64,000 nt of DNA from Lysobacter capsici (GTDB taxonomy: Bacteria; Pseudomonadota; Gammaproteobacteria; Xanthomonadales; Xanthomonadaceae): positions 5,890,001 through 5,954,000 of the forward strand of contig NZ_CP094357.1 in NCBI RefSeq assembly GCF_014779555.2. The letters run 5' to 3'. This document shows positions 34,249-43,318 of this stretch, one piece after another (positions within the stretch are counted from its first letter, which is position 1; the number at the start of each line of letters is the position of its first letter). Under the pieces are notes generated by a model. The model was not told the origin of the DNA. It saw nothing but the letters and a program-made list of their open reading frames with translations, and did no database searches. The position numbers and the translations under genes were made by a program.

Positions 34249-35277
34249 ATGCAAAGTGCTCCCCAACTGAAGTCCGCGTTCGTCACCGGCGCGACCGGCC
34301 TGCTCGGCAACAACCTCGTGCGCGAGCTGGTCCGGCAGGGCGTCCAGGTCAAGGCACTGGTCCGCTCCCTGGCCAAGGGCGAGCAACAATTCGCCGGATT
34401 GGCGGGGGTCGAACTCGTCCTGGGCGACATGGCCGATGTACCCGCCTTCGCCGCCGCACTGCACAGCTGCGATGTCGTGTTCCACACGGCGGCCTTCTTT
34501 CGCGACAACTACAAGGGCGGCAGCCACTGGAAGCAGCTCAAGCGCATCAACGTGGAGGGGACCGAATCGCTGATCGAACGCGCTTACGCCGCCGGCGTGC
34601 GCCGCTTCGTCCAGACCTCGTCGATCGGCGTGCTCAATGGCGCGCCGGGCACGCCGATCGACGAAACCTGCCTGCGCGAGTTGGGCGATGCCGACGACTA
34701 CTACCGCAGCAAGATATTGGCCGACCAAGCCGTGTTGCGCTTCTTGGCGCTGCACCCGGACATGCATGCGAGCCTGGTGCTGCCCGGCTGGATGTGGGGG
34801 CCGGCCGACATCGGCCCCACCTCCTCGGGCCAATTCGTCAACGATGTGGCGCTGGGCAAATTGCCCGGGCTGGTGCCCGGCAGTTTTTCGGTGGTCGATG
34901 CGCGCGACGTGGCACAGGCCCATATCGCGGCGGCGATGCGCGGCAGGCGCGCCGAACGGTATCTGGCCGCCGGCCGGCACATGACGATGCGGGAACTCGT
35001 TCCCGTGCTGGGCCGGATCGCCGGCGTCAAAACGCCGACGCGCGACTTGCCCCTGCCGCTGCTGTACGCCCTGGCGGCGGTGCAGGAAATCTATGCGCGC
35101 ATCAGCGGCCGGCCCATCCTGCTCAGCCTCGCCACGGTGCGGTTGATGGTCAAGGAAGCCGGGCGCAGCCACTTCGATCACGCCAAGAGCGAACGCGAAC
35201 TGGCCCTGACGTTCAGACCGCTCGAACAAACCGTGGCCGACACCGTCGCCTGGTATCGCAGCCACCGCTGGTTTTGA
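34249..35277 (+). CDS. extended SDR / dihydroflavonol-4-reductase-like NAD-dependent epimerase
   Basis: A 342-aa extended short-chain dehydrogenase. TGATGLLG at residues 14-21 is the extended-SDR cofactor motif; a Ser pair occurs in VQTSSIGVL and YYRSK supplies the catalytic Tyr and Lys. The family includes dihydroflavonol reductases and sterol-type dehydrogenases; the substrate here is unknown. The ATG at 34249 follows a short region with a possible operator. It is divergent from the TetR gene, which is its likely regulator. Confidence 0.87.
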   Translation: MQSAPQLKSAFVTGATGLLGNNLVRELVRQGVQVKALVRSLAKGEQQFAGLAGVELVLGDMADVPAFAAALHSCDVVFHTAAFFRDNYKGGSHWKQLKRINVEGTESLIERAYAAGVRRFVQTSSIGVLNGAPGTPIDETCLRELGDADDYYRSKILADQAVLRFLALHPDMHASLVLPGWMWGPADIGPTSSGQFVNDVALGKLPGLVPGSFSVVDARDVAQAHIAAAMRGRRAERYLAAGRHMTMRELVPVLGRIAGVKTPTRDLPLPLLYALAAVQEIYARISGRPILLSLATVRLMVKEAGRSHFDHAKSERELALTFRPLEQTVADTVAWYRSHRWF

Positions 35278-36035
35278 CGCCCGGCTTCGATCCCGGTCGG
35301 TCCGTCGCCGCGTCTTCAGCTCTGTCCGCATTGTTTCCGCGGGCTCGTCGGGTACGAGGCTTTCGCAGCGGGCCACAGACCCCGCTCCGCTGTCGCGTTG
35401 GAGGCCTGGATCGCCGCTGGCACTGCGCGCGCGCAGGCCGGCTGCCCGCCTGAAATGATCGATCCCCTATCAAGGCACCAACACGCAATCCTGCGAACCA
35501 GTTCCAGGCTCAGGCCGGCAAACCACACCGACCAGACCAAAGTGGGCGTCACGCTGGGGAGCAATTGCTCAAGACAAAAACAGCGGCGTACTCGGCGCGG
35601 TAGCAAATCGTGAGAACAAACGAACGGCGCAAAAAGGATGCAATCGTTGAACGCACCTCTCGTGATGGAGTCAACTGCAAAGTTGAGCTTGCGTACACCA
35701 ACCACTGCCTCGTAACGATTCAGTGCGGCTCGGCGATAAACAATTCTCGGGCGTCATTGATCGCTGGCTATGTCGTCGGCTCTCGCTCTCCACATGATGC
35801 CCACGTCGGGACGATGCTTTGAGCGGGCAATCCGCAAGCGCCGTACGACTGGCAACAAACCGAGCCCCGTCCGCGCCAGGAATTTCTCGACAAGATTTCG
35901 GCGATTCGTGGCTTGGTAAAGACCAGAAGCCAACCCCATGGATGGCGACACGCCGATGTTTGGCGTGAGCTGCATGACCCGGCTCGCCGAGGTGGTTGAG
36001 CGAGGGCTTCGGCCTGGCACTGCCGCGGAGCGGAC
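35278..36035. other. intergenic gap, one partial repeat
   Basis: About 760 bases between the convergent epimerase-like gene and the LysR gene. Near 36000, GCGAGGGCTTCGGCCTGGCA is an inverted partial copy of the composite repeat core. Open frames on both strands conflict and show no domain. Confidence 0.4.
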
Positions 36036-36917
36036 TCAGGGTAAGCGGAGGGCGCGGATCAGTGCGGAAAGCGCGGCTGATTGATGGCGACGATCTGGAT
36101 AGTAAATAAAGAAGCCGGGAAAGGATGGCGACCAATCTTCCAGCACCCGGATGAGCTTGCCTTGCTCGATGTAACCCGACACCTGCTCTTCATAGGCCAG
36201 CGCGATGCCCAAACCGGCCAGCGCGCCATTGATCGCCAGGCTCGTGTCATCGACGACGAGCGACCCGGTGACGGTGGTCGCCACGCAGGCGCCATCCTTC
36301 TCGAATTCCCATCGGTACGGTCCGCCTGGAAGGCGCAGCCCAATGCAGTTGTGAGCGCTCAATTCGCGCGGATTCAAAGGAGGGCTCCGCGTCGCGAAAT
36401 ATCCCGGTGACGCGACCGCGGCGAGTCGCAGCTCCTGGGTCACACGCATCGCAATCATGTCCTTCTGAATGAATTCCTCCAGCTGGATGCCGGCGTCGAA
36501 CCCACCTCCGACCAGATCCACCACGCCCGTACTGGTGGATACATCAAGCACCACCTCCGGATAGGCCGCGGCGAACGCCGGAAGTTTGGGCAGCAACACC
36601 AAGACAGCGGCGGATTTCGATACGGCAATACGAAGCCGACCGGCGGGCCTGTCTCGAGCGATGCGAACCTCGTTGAGCGCGCGATCGATCTGTTCGAGCG
36701 CTGGCGACAGACTCATCAAAAGCGCCGCGCCCGCGGTGGTGGGCGTCACGCTCTTAGTCGTCCGGGCGAGGAGCTGCAGTTCCAGCCGACGCTCCAGGCC
36801 GCGGATCGTGTGGCTCAGCGCGGACTGTGTGACCCCAAGCCGCGCCGCGGCCCTGGTAAAGCTCCGCTCGGTGGCGACGATCGCAAACGCCGCGAGGTCA
36901 TTCAATTCGCTCTTCAT
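36036..36917 (-). CDS. LysR-family transcriptional regulator
   Basis: A 293-aa protein with an N-terminal winged HTH (LAAFAIVATERSFTRAAARL, GVTQSALSHTIRGLERRLE) and a LysR substrate-binding domain whose pattern (VGGGFDAGIQLEEFIQKDM; NCIGLRLPGGPYRWEFEKDG) is that of the regulators paired with small oxidoreductases. It is divergent from the NTF2-like gene, 162 bp away, which is its likely target. The start at 36917 gives a normal LysR N-terminus. Confidence 0.9.
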   Translation of the reverse strand: MKSELNDLAAFAIVATERSFTRAAARLGVTQSALSHTIRGLERRLELQLLARTTKSVTPTTAGAALLMSLSPALEQIDRALNEVRIARDRPAGRLRIAVSKSAAVLVLLPKLPAFAAAYPEVVLDVSTSTGVVDLVGGGFDAGIQLEEFIQKDMIAMRVTQELRLAAVASPGYFATRSPPLNPRELSAHNCIGLRLPGGPYRWEFEKDGACVATTVTGSLVVDDTSLAINGALAGLGIALAYEEQVSGYIEQGKLIRVLEDWSPSFPGFFIYYPDRRHQSAALSALIRALRLP

Positions 36918-37079
36918 GAAGCTCGCTCATGAGTCTTATGCAGATATGTGCACTTTACTCATAAATAAGCGCGATCTAGCATCGATTCACGACGAACGAG
37001 GACAGGCCGCTCCAGTGCGGAAGCGCGACCTGCCGTGTTCTTGGCAGCCAACTGCGACACCATTGATTGGAATATATCC

Positions 37080-37454
37080 ATGCAAGACGCCGAACATGCT
37101 TTGCGAGCCTTGGCTCAGGTCTATTTCGATGCCGCGTACGACATGGACGCGGAACAGTTCCAGGCGATATTTCACCCTCTCAGCGCGGTGACCAGAATCG
37201 GCGATCACGGCGAGGTCAGCGTGATGCCGATCGAGACGTGGCTGGCCGGGGTGCGCAATGCCACCGCGCCACGAGAACTGAAACTCGAGCGCAAGGACGA
37301 GGTCGTCGCGATCGATATTTCGGACGATCTCGCTTTGATAAAACTCAGGCTCCAGATGCCGCCGCGTTATTTCACGGACCTGCTGTCCTGCCTGAAGGTG
37401 CAGGGCACCTGGAAAATTGTTCAGAAGGTGATGTCGGTCGACGTCCGCCAGTAG
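37080..37454 (+). CDS. NTF2-like (putative lumazine-binding) protein
   Basis: A 124-aa single-domain protein of the nuclear transport factor 2 superfamily, cone-shaped fold: ALAQVYFDAAYDMDAEQFQA helices, then strands ending in KVQGTWKIVQKVMSVDV. The family covers small enzymes and binding proteins; activity cannot be assigned. The ATG at 37080 begins the domain. It is divergent from the LysR gene. Confidence 0.75.
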   Translation: MQDAEHALRALAQVYFDAAYDMDAEQFQAIFHPLSAVTRIGDHGEVSVMPIETWLAGVRNATAPRELKLERKDEVVAIDISDDLALIKLRLQMPPRYFTDLLSCLKVQGTWKIVQKVMSVDVRQ

Positions 37455-37674
37455 ATTCGCTTAGCGAAAGTAGCTCAGCCTCCCAAGCAAAGCAGCGGAT
37501 GCTTGCATGCGGGAGCGCTGCTCACGACGCATGAGCCGCGGCGAGCGATCTGCAGCCGAAGACTGCGCCGAAAGGCTGCCGAACAACCACGGCCGCAAGG
37601 TGCCGATTCATGTCGAAACTCGGGCCAAGGAGTGTTTGAGAGTTTCGGTAATGCGGGATCCGCCGTTTGATTGC
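37455..37674. other. intergenic, nothing recognised
   Basis: Together with the inverted composite repeat that follows, this makes a 320-bp gap between convergent genes. No gene is seen. Confidence 0.4.
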
Positions 37675-37750
37675 GCCGAGCCGCGAAGCGGCTTCGGCCT
37701 GGATGGCTCGTCGGGATGCCGTCTGGGCGCGAGACTTTGAAAGTCCACAG
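37675..37750 (-). repeat. composite interspersed repeat, inverted copy
   Basis: Read on the minus strand: GTGGACTTTCAAAGTCTCGC, GCCCAGACGGCATCC, then CCAGGCCGAAGCCGCTTCGC and GGCTCGGC. The order of modules matches copies A and B. Confidence 0.65.
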
Positions 37751-37777
37751 CCGCCCCCGCGAGCCGACTCGACAGGT

Positions 37778-38740
37778 TCAATCTGCGCGAGGCTTTACTG
37801 TGCGATCCATGAATTCGCCGATCTCGCCGGCGATAGGGACCAGATCCTCTTCCAGCGCGAAGTGGCCGGTATCGTAGAAGCGCAACCGCGCGTTCGGCAG
37901 GTCGCGCAGATAGGCCTGCGCACCGGCGGCGAGGAAGATCGGGTCGTTCTTGCCCCACACGATCAACGTCGGCGGCTGGTACTTACGGAAGTAGGCCTGC
38001 CAGGCCGGATAGCGGCCCGGGTTGGAGCCGTAGTCGCGCAGCAGCCGCAACTGGATCTCGCGCAGGCCCGGACGGTCGAGCAAGGCCTGATCGAGCAGCC
38101 AGTTCTCCGGCGCGATCGCCGCCGGGTCGCGCACGCCTTCGAGGTAGTGCCACTTGGTCGATTCCAGGCTCAGCAGTTTCTGCGCGATCAGCTCCGCGCG
38201 CTGCGCGGTCGGATCCTGCCAGTACGCGCGCAGCGGATCCCACAGCTTGCCCATGCCTTCCTCATAGGCGTTGCCGTTCTGCACGATCAACGATTCGATG
38301 CGCTCGGGATGCGCGGCAGCGAGACGGAAGCCGACCGGCGCGCCGTAGTCGAAGACGTACAGGCTGTAGCGCTCGACCTGGAGTTTTTCCAACAATCGGT
38401 CGACGGTGACGGCCAGGCGGTCGAAGCTGTAGTCGTAATCGGCCGGCGACGGCGCGGCGCTCGCGCCGAAGCCCGGATAGTCCGGCGCGATCACCCGGTA
38501 GCGGCCGGCCAGCATCGGCATCAGCCGGCGGAACATGTGCGAGGAGCTCGGCAGCCCGTGCAGCAGCACCAGCACCGGGGCGTTCTTGGGGCCGGCTTCG
38601 CGGTAGAAGACCTCCACGCCGTCGACCTGCACGGTGTGGTGGCTCGGGGCGTGCGATTGGGCCGACGGCGATGCGGCGGCGGCGGGGACGGAGGGCAGCA
38701 TCAGCGAGGCGGCAAGGGCGGCAGTCAACAAGGTGCGCAT
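37778..38740 (-). CDS. exported alpha/beta hydrolase, haloalkane dehalogenase/epoxide hydrolase type
   Basis: A 320-aa protein with signal peptide (MRTLLTAALAASLMLPSVPA). The fold motifs are HGLPSSSHMFRRLMP (oxyanion HG), a nucleophile elbow YVFDYGAPVGF in which Asp takes the nucleophile place as in dehalogenases and epoxide hydrolases, and DTGHFALEED with the catalytic His. A GKNDPIFL block precedes it. It is the last gene of a leftward operon behind a CMD-family protein and a three-domain flavoreductase. The ATG at 38740 begins the signal; the gap to the upstream gene is 38 bp. The substrate is unknown. Confidence 0.85.
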   Translation of the reverse strand: MRTLLTAALAASLMLPSVPAAAASPSAQSHAPSHHTVQVDGVEVFYREAGPKNAPVLVLLHGLPSSSHMFRRLMPMLAGRYRVIAPDYPGFGASAAPSPADYDYSFDRLAVTVDRLLEKLQVERYSLYVFDYGAPVGFRLAAAHPERIESLIVQNGNAYEEGMGKLWDPLRAYWQDPTAQRAELIAQKLLSLESTKWHYLEGVRDPAAIAPENWLLDQALLDRPGLREIQLRLLRDYGSNPGRYPAWQAYFRKYQPPTLIVWGKNDPIFLAAGAQAYLRDLPNARLRFYDTGHFALEEDLVPIAGEIGEFMDRTVKPRAD

Positions 38741-38778
38741 GATCACAGGGATCCGAAAGTGAGGGAACAGGACGCAAG

Positions 38779-40338
38779 TCAGAGGTCGAGGACCAGATGC
38801 GGGGTTCGCGCCCGCGACACGCAGATGCACATCAAGTTCGAGCGCTCGCGTTCGGCGTCGGTCAGCACGGTGTCGCGGTGTTCGGCGACGCCGTCGAGCA
38901 GCTTGACCGCGCAGGTGCCGCAGTGGCCCGCGTTGCAGTCCGACGGCGCATCGACGCCGGCGAGGCGGATCGCTTCGAGCACGGTCTGGGTCGACGCGAC
39001 CGAAACGCTGCGGCCGCTGCGCCGCAGTTCGATCTGGATCGGGCGGTCGTCGGCCGATGCGGTCGCGGAGAAACGCTCGAAGCGGACCCGGTCGGCGAGG
39101 CCGAGCTCCCGCGCCGCGGCGAGCACCGCGTCGATCATCCGCGTCGGGCCGCAGGCGTAGATCACGGCGTCGGCCGGAGCGTCGGCGAGCGCGCGGCGCA
39201 GGTCCAGGCGCTGGCCTTGTTCGGACGGATACAGCCGCAGCGCGTCGAAGCGTTCGCGCAAGGTCTCCACGAACGCCATTTCGCGAAGGCTGCGCCCGGC
39301 GTAGTGCAGGCGGAACTCGGCGCCGCGCGCGGCCAGCGCATGCGCCATTGCCTTGATCGGGGTGATGCCGATGCCGCCGGCGATCAGCACCGCCGGCCGG
39401 CCGTCGTCCTCGAGTTCGAAATGATTGCGCGGCGCCTCGCAACGCAGGCGCAGGCCCAGCTCGAACGCGGCGTGCAGCGCCTTGGAGCCGCCGCGGCCCG
39501 CGTCCTCGCGCAGCACCGCGATTTCGTAGACGTCGCGGCGGGCCGGATCGGAACAGATCGAGTAGTGGCGCAGCTCGATGCCGTTCGCGGTCGGCACCGG
39601 CACGCGCAGGTGCGCGCCCGGCGCGAACGCCGGCAAGTCGGCGCCTTGCCAGTCGCGCAGTTCGTAGACGCGCACCCGCGGCGTGGCCTGCCGCACCGCG
39701 CCGATCGTCAGTTCCAGCGCGCCTTCGCCCAGCACCTCGGGTTTGGCGGCGACGGTTTGCGATTGGCGCAGTTGCTCGCGCAGCGGCGCCAGCATCTGTT
39801 CGACTTCGGTTTCGGTGTAGCGCGGGGTGATGTGCTGCGGGCAGTTCCAGTCGCAGGCTTCCACCTCGATCACCACCCCGCGCTCGACCCGCGCGCGATA
39901 GGACGGCATTTCCAGGCGCGCGATCAGTTCGGGGTTTTCGTCTTCGTGGACGACGCGGGCGCGGCCCCAGATCTTCAGCCGGCGGCGGTTGCGATAGTCC
40001 ATCAGGATGATCGAGATGCGCTCGTTCGCGGCCAGGTTGCCAACACTGAGGTACTGCCGGTTGCCGCGAAAATCCGCGTAGCCCAGGGTCTTGCTGTCGA
40101 TCACGCGCAGGAATCCGGCGGGGCCGCCGCGGTGCTGCACGTAGGGCCAGCCTTCCTCGCCGACGGTGGCCTGATAGAACGAATCGCGCTCGCCGATGAA
40201 CTCGGCCTCGCGTTCGCCGATCTCGTCGCGCGTGTCGTCGCTGAGCTCGAACGCGCGGTTGGCCTCGCGCGCGCCGTAGCGCTCCTGCACCTGCTGGACG
40301 CTGGGGGTGAAGCTGATGCGGGCGAAGGCGCGAGGCAT
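38779..40338 (-). CDS. PNPOx-like / ferredoxin reductase / [2Fe-2S] three-domain fusion
   Basis: A 519-aa soluble redox protein. Residues 1-185 are a pyridoxamine-phosphate-oxidase-like flavin-binding split barrel (GFLRVIDSKTLGYADF; NERISIILMDY; RARVVHED). Residues about 205-420 are a ferredoxin-NADP-reductase module with the flavin motif RHYSICSDP and the nucleotide motif GGIGITPIKAM plus YACGPTRMIDAV. The C-terminus is a plant-type [2Fe-2S] ferredoxin: CNAGHCGTC and a fourth Cys in NLMCICV. Electrons would pass from NAD(P)H through flavin to the iron-sulfur centre and perhaps to the PNPOx domain. It lies between a CMD-family gene and a hydrolase gene. Confidence 0.88.
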   Translation of the reverse strand: MPRAFARISFTPSVQQVQERYGAREANRAFELSDDTRDEIGEREAEFIGERDSFYQATVGEEGWPYVQHRGGPAGFLRVIDSKTLGYADFRGNRQYLSVGNLAANERISIILMDYRNRRRLKIWGRARVVHEDENPELIARLEMPSYRARVERGVVIEVEACDWNCPQHITPRYTETEVEQMLAPLREQLRQSQTVAAKPEVLGEGALELTIGAVRQATPRVRVYELRDWQGADLPAFAPGAHLRVPVPTANGIELRHYSICSDPARRDVYEIAVLREDAGRGGSKALHAAFELGLRLRCEAPRNHFELEDDGRPAVLIAGGIGITPIKAMAHALAARGAEFRLHYAGRSLREMAFVETLRERFDALRLYPSEQGQRLDLRRALADAPADAVIYACGPTRMIDAVLAAARELGLADRVRFERFSATASADDRPIQIELRRSGRSVSVASTQTVLEAIRLAGVDAPSDCNAGHCGTCAVKLLDGVAEHRDTVLTDAERERSNLMCICVSRARTPHLVLDL

Positions 40339-40399
40339 GGAACGCTCCGGTAAAACCCGGGCGCCGGCGGGTCCGGCGCCCGTTGCGGGTGGAAGGGAA

Positions 40400-40945
40400 T
40401 CAGGCGGCCGCGGCCAGCGAGACCTTGGGGAAGTCGATCTCGACTCGGCTGGCCTTGCCGAGGATGTTGGTCAGCAGGTTCATGCCCACGTGGGTGATGA
40501 TCTCGACGATTTCGGCGTCGCCGAAGCCGGCGTCGCGCGCTTCCAGAATTTCGGCGCTGGTGACTTCGCCGTGGTGCTCGACCAGCGAGCGGGCCAGCTT
40601 GACCGCGACCGCGGCCTTGGCGTCGCGGCTGGTGCCGTCGCGGTTGGCCTGGATCTCGCCGGCCTCGAGGCCGGCCTTCTGGCCCAGCTGGGTGTGCGCC
40701 GACAGGCAGTACTCGCACGAGTTCTGCTGCGCCAGCGCCAGGGCGATGCGCTCGCGGGTCTGCGGATCGAGCGCGCCCTCGCCGGCGATGCCGTACAGGC
40801 CGAGAAAGGCGCGCAACGCGGCCGGCGAGTTGGCGAAGACCTTGAGGAAGTTCGGCACCACGCCGAGCTGGGACTGGATCGCGCTCAGCAGTTCGCGCTG
40901 CTGGGCGTCGGCGGTTTCGGGTTGGACGACGGCGATGCGGCTCAT
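40400..40945 (-). CDS. carboxymuconolactone decarboxylase / AhpD-like protein
   Basis: A 181-aa helical protein of the CMD superfamily. The motif CEYCLSAHTQLG near residue 95 (CxxC with downstream His) is the AhpD-type peroxidase-linked redox site. The family covers antioxidant and dehalogenation partners. It is the first gene of the leftward operon with the flavoreductase (62-bp gap) and hydrolase, and is divergent from a LysR gene. The ATG at 40945 follows an RBS-like AGTCCCCC context poorly, but starts the family N-terminus; a longer frame adds 19 residues. Confidence 0.87.
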   Translation of the reverse strand: MSRIAVVQPETADAQQRELLSAIQSQLGVVPNFLKVFANSPAALRAFLGLYGIAGEGALDPQTRERIALALAQQNSCEYCLSAHTQLGQKAGLEAGEIQANRDGTSRDAKAAVAVKLARSLVEHHGEVTSAEILEARDAGFGDAEIVEIITHVGMNLLTNILGKASRVEIDFPKVSLAAAA

Positions 40946-41075
40946 GGGGGACTCCGTTCGGTTCGAGGCGGGGAAAGGCGCCGGGCTTCGGCGTGGCGTC
41001 ACTGTCCCCCATTTCTTCTGGCGCAGGAATCAGCGCTGGATTAAATTCAATATTCCACTAATAGGAATAATCGAC

Positions 41076-41975
41076 ATGGACCGGTTCCACCTGATGTCGG
41101 TGTTCGTGACCGTGGCCGAGGAAGAAAGCTTCGCCGCCGCGGCGCGCAAGCTCGGCCTGTCGGCGCCGGCGGTGACGCGCGCGGTGGCGGCGCTGGAGGA
41201 GCGGCTGGCGATCAAGCTGCTCGACCGCACCACCCGCTTCGTCCGCGCCACCGAGGCCGGGCGGCGTTACCTCGACGATGCGCGCCGGATCCTGCAGGAG
41301 GTGGACGAGGTCGAAGAAGCGGCGGCCGGCGTCAACGCCGCGCCGCGCGGGCAACTGGCGGTGACCGCGCCGGTCCAGTTCGGCCGCATGTTCGTGCTGC
41401 CGGTGGTGGTGGACTACCTGCGCCGCTATCCGGGCGCTCAGGTGTCGGCGCTGTTCCTCGACCGCGTGGTCAACATGCTGGAAGAAGGCATAGACGTGGG
41501 CGTGCGCATCGGCGAGTTGCCCGACTCGAGCCTGCAGGCGATCCGGGTGGCGACGGTACGGCGGGTGCTGTGCGCCTCGCCGGAGTACTTGCGCGCGCGC
41601 GGCGAACCGCGCGCGCCGGCCGACCTGGCCGGGCACGACATCGTCTCGGCGCTGGGGATCAGCCCGACCATCGAATGGAAGTTCGGCCACGGCAGGACGG
41701 CGCAGGCCCAGCGCATCGAACCGCGGCTGGCGACGAGCTCCAACGACTCGGCGATCGAGGCCGCGGCGAGCGGATTCGGCATCGCGCGCCTGCTGTCGTA
41801 TCAGATCGCTCCGCATCTGGCCGCGGGCAAATTGAAAATCGTGCTGAGCGAATACGAGCCGGCGCAGGTGCCGGTGCACGTGCTGCATCGCGAGGGGCGT
41901 TACGCATCGGCCAAGGTGCGCACCTTCGTCGATCTGACCGTGGCTACGCTACGGCGGGATGATGCGATGTACTGA
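41076..41975 (+). CDS. LysR-family transcriptional regulator
   Basis: A 299-aa regulator with winged HTH (MSVFVTVAEEESFAAAARKL, GLSAPAVTRAVAALEERLA) and a LysR effector domain (FVLPVVVDYLRRYPGAQVSA; SGFGIARLLSYQIAP). It is divergent from the CMD-flavoreductase-hydrolase operon with 130 bp between starts, and so is the probable regulator of it. The intergenic region contains an AT-rich ATTCCACTAATAGGAAT palindrome at about 41052-41068, a candidate LysR or -10 region. The ATG at 41076 is the usual family start. Confidence 0.9.
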   Translation: MDRFHLMSVFVTVAEEESFAAAARKLGLSAPAVTRAVAALEERLAIKLLDRTTRFVRATEAGRRYLDDARRILQEVDEVEEAAAGVNAAPRGQLAVTAPVQFGRMFVLPVVVDYLRRYPGAQVSALFLDRVVNMLEEGIDVGVRIGELPDSSLQAIRVATVRRVLCASPEYLRARGEPRAPADLAGHDIVSALGISPTIEWKFGHGRTAQAQRIEPRLATSSNDSAIEAAASGFGIARLLSYQIAPHLAAGKLKIVLSEYEPAQVPVHVLHREGRYASAKVRTFVDLTVATLRRDDAMY

Positions 41976-42112
41976 TCGGCTAGCCGCGGAAGATCGGGCA
42001 GTGCCCGCTGGGAGCCGCGGGTATTTGACAAGTGTCCAGGCCAACGGCGAAAGGGCCGGGGAAAAGGCTTGTTCGTGGGGCGCGCTGACGCAAGTTGGCT
42101 GCGAGAGATTGG
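41976..42112. other. intergenic next to the IS remnant
   Basis: Part of a 430-bp gap (41976-42403) that contains the IS3 transposase tail. Beyond the tail, CTATGGTCTACAGAAAACTC (42253-) may be the right end of the insertion sequence. TTTCCGCGACAGGCACTGGA at 42321 has a diverged copy near 33196. Confidence 0.45.
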
Positions 42113-42253
42113 TGGAGCGTGAGCCTCCACGCAGATGCACGAGGCGATGTGTTCGACTGCATCGAGTTGTTCTACAACCCCAAGCGTCGGCACAGTTACA
42201 ACGACGGCCTGTCGCCGATAGCGTTTGAAAAGCGGTACGCACTACACGGCTGA
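42113..42253 (+). pseudogene. IS3-family transposase C-terminal remnant
   Basis: Only the last 46 or so codons remain: DVFDCIELFYNPKRRHSYN and GLSPIAFEKRYALHG, followed by a stop. This is the typical C-terminus of IS3-family OrfB, containing the RRHS and SP motifs. The DDE core and OrfA are missing. It records a past insertion between the LysR operon and the signalling locus. Confidence 0.85.
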
Positions 42254-42403
42254 CTATGGTCTACAGAAAACTCGGCGATTCAATCATCGGCGACGGAAAC
42301 CCCCTTATCTTCGAAGGTTTCCGCGACAGGCACTGGACCAAAAAACCGGCTTGATTGCGTAGACGCCCCCTCAAAACCGGCAGCCAACCGGCGAGCCGGA
42401 CGA

Positions 42404-42751
42404 TTACTCGCCGCCGATTCGCTCAATGACGGCCTCGGACGCGACGCACTTCAGCCGATACGAGGCGCCTGCCTCAAAAACGGCGGTTGTCGTGGGCGGC
42501 CCATCCATCGTCAGGTGATCCGGACAGGTGTAGCCGATCCGGCGCCAGCCGGCCTTCACGTAGATGGCCGAGGAGGTCGTCGGAATGTCGAGTCCACCGA
42601 CCGACTGGAATGTGCCGGGTATCGAATCCTTGCCCGTTCGGGCGTCGGCGAACTCCAGCGAGGCGTAGCCGGGAGAGGGAGCGTCGGCAACCAGGCTTGA
42701 GCAGCCTGTGGTCGCGAGCAAGCCGATGGCCACCGCGCAAATCCATTTCAC
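42404..42751 (-). CDS. small lipoprotein
   Basis: A 115-aa protein. A GTG start at 42751 with AAGGAG upstream opens a lipoprotein signal, VKWICAVAIGLLATTGCSS, with lipobox ATTGC. The mature part carries two further Cys (GYTCPDH and RLKCVAS), likely a disulphide in the periplasm. The in-frame region upstream of 42751 has no signal and is not counted. No family is recognised. It is the same strand as the ACP gene but 280 bp downstream of it. Confidence 0.65.
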   Translation of the reverse strand: MKWICAVAIGLLATTGCSSLVADAPSPGYASLEFADARTGKDSIPGTFQSVGGLDIPTTSSAIYVKAGWRRIGYTCPDHLTMDGPPTTTAVFEAGASYRLKCVASEAVIERIGGE

Positions 42752-43031
42752 GTTGCACTGCTCCTTCTGGCATTCGATCAGCTTCGGACGAATCGGCCCT
42801 GGCGGCTGCACTGTGAGCGGCGCTTTTAAGCATTCGACGATCGTCCGGCGCCGCAAGCAGGCAAGGAACGTCGACCAGCGCTTGGCAGTGTGAAGCCCGT
42901 CAATGACGACGATTTTTTCTGGGCTAATGTGCCCAACGCGCATTACCGCCAAGGCCGTCAACTGTCGTAACTCTTCGGCCTTGTCCAAGCCGCTGTGTCG
43001 ATAGCAGATGCGTCAGCCAGCCCGGCGCCGT

Positions 43032-43274
43032 TCAGCCGTTTGAATTCGCAACGATCAGATCGACTATATCGTTGAGCGACGGATTTTTAGGGAACTGCAA
43101 TTCCTTAAACTCGATGCCAAACCGCTCCTCAACATCCATCATGAGATCGACCATTATTATCGAGTCGATGCCCAGTTCGCTTTGGGTCGTCGAAGCACTT
43201 ACGCTTTCCGGTTTCAGGTCGAACTTTTCAACTATCATGCTCTTGAGCTTATCCAGCATCTCGTCCCGCAGCAT
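43032..43274 (-). CDS. dedicated acyl carrier protein of the DSF-like locus
   Basis: An 80-aa acidic carrier protein. The phosphopantetheine site GIDSIIMVDLMM carries Ser38, with the family-typical acidic helix after it and ERFGIEFKEL later. Length and spacing match AcpP when started at the ATG at 43274; an ATG at 43295 would add seven residues and has no ribosome site. It starts only 44 bp from the divergent histidine kinase. It is unlinked to fatty-acid synthesis genes other than the nearby ketosynthase, so it probably serves the crotonase and ketosynthase of this locus rather than bulk lipid synthesis. Confidence 0.87.
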   Translation of the reverse strand: MLRDEMLDKLKSMIVEKFDLKPESVSASTTQSELGIDSIIMVDLMMDVEERFGIEFKELQFPKNPSLNDIVDLIVANSNG

Positions 43275-43318
43275 AAAAAAGCCCCCGTCTTTCATTCAGT
43301 GGCAGCAAGGTTAAAGGG

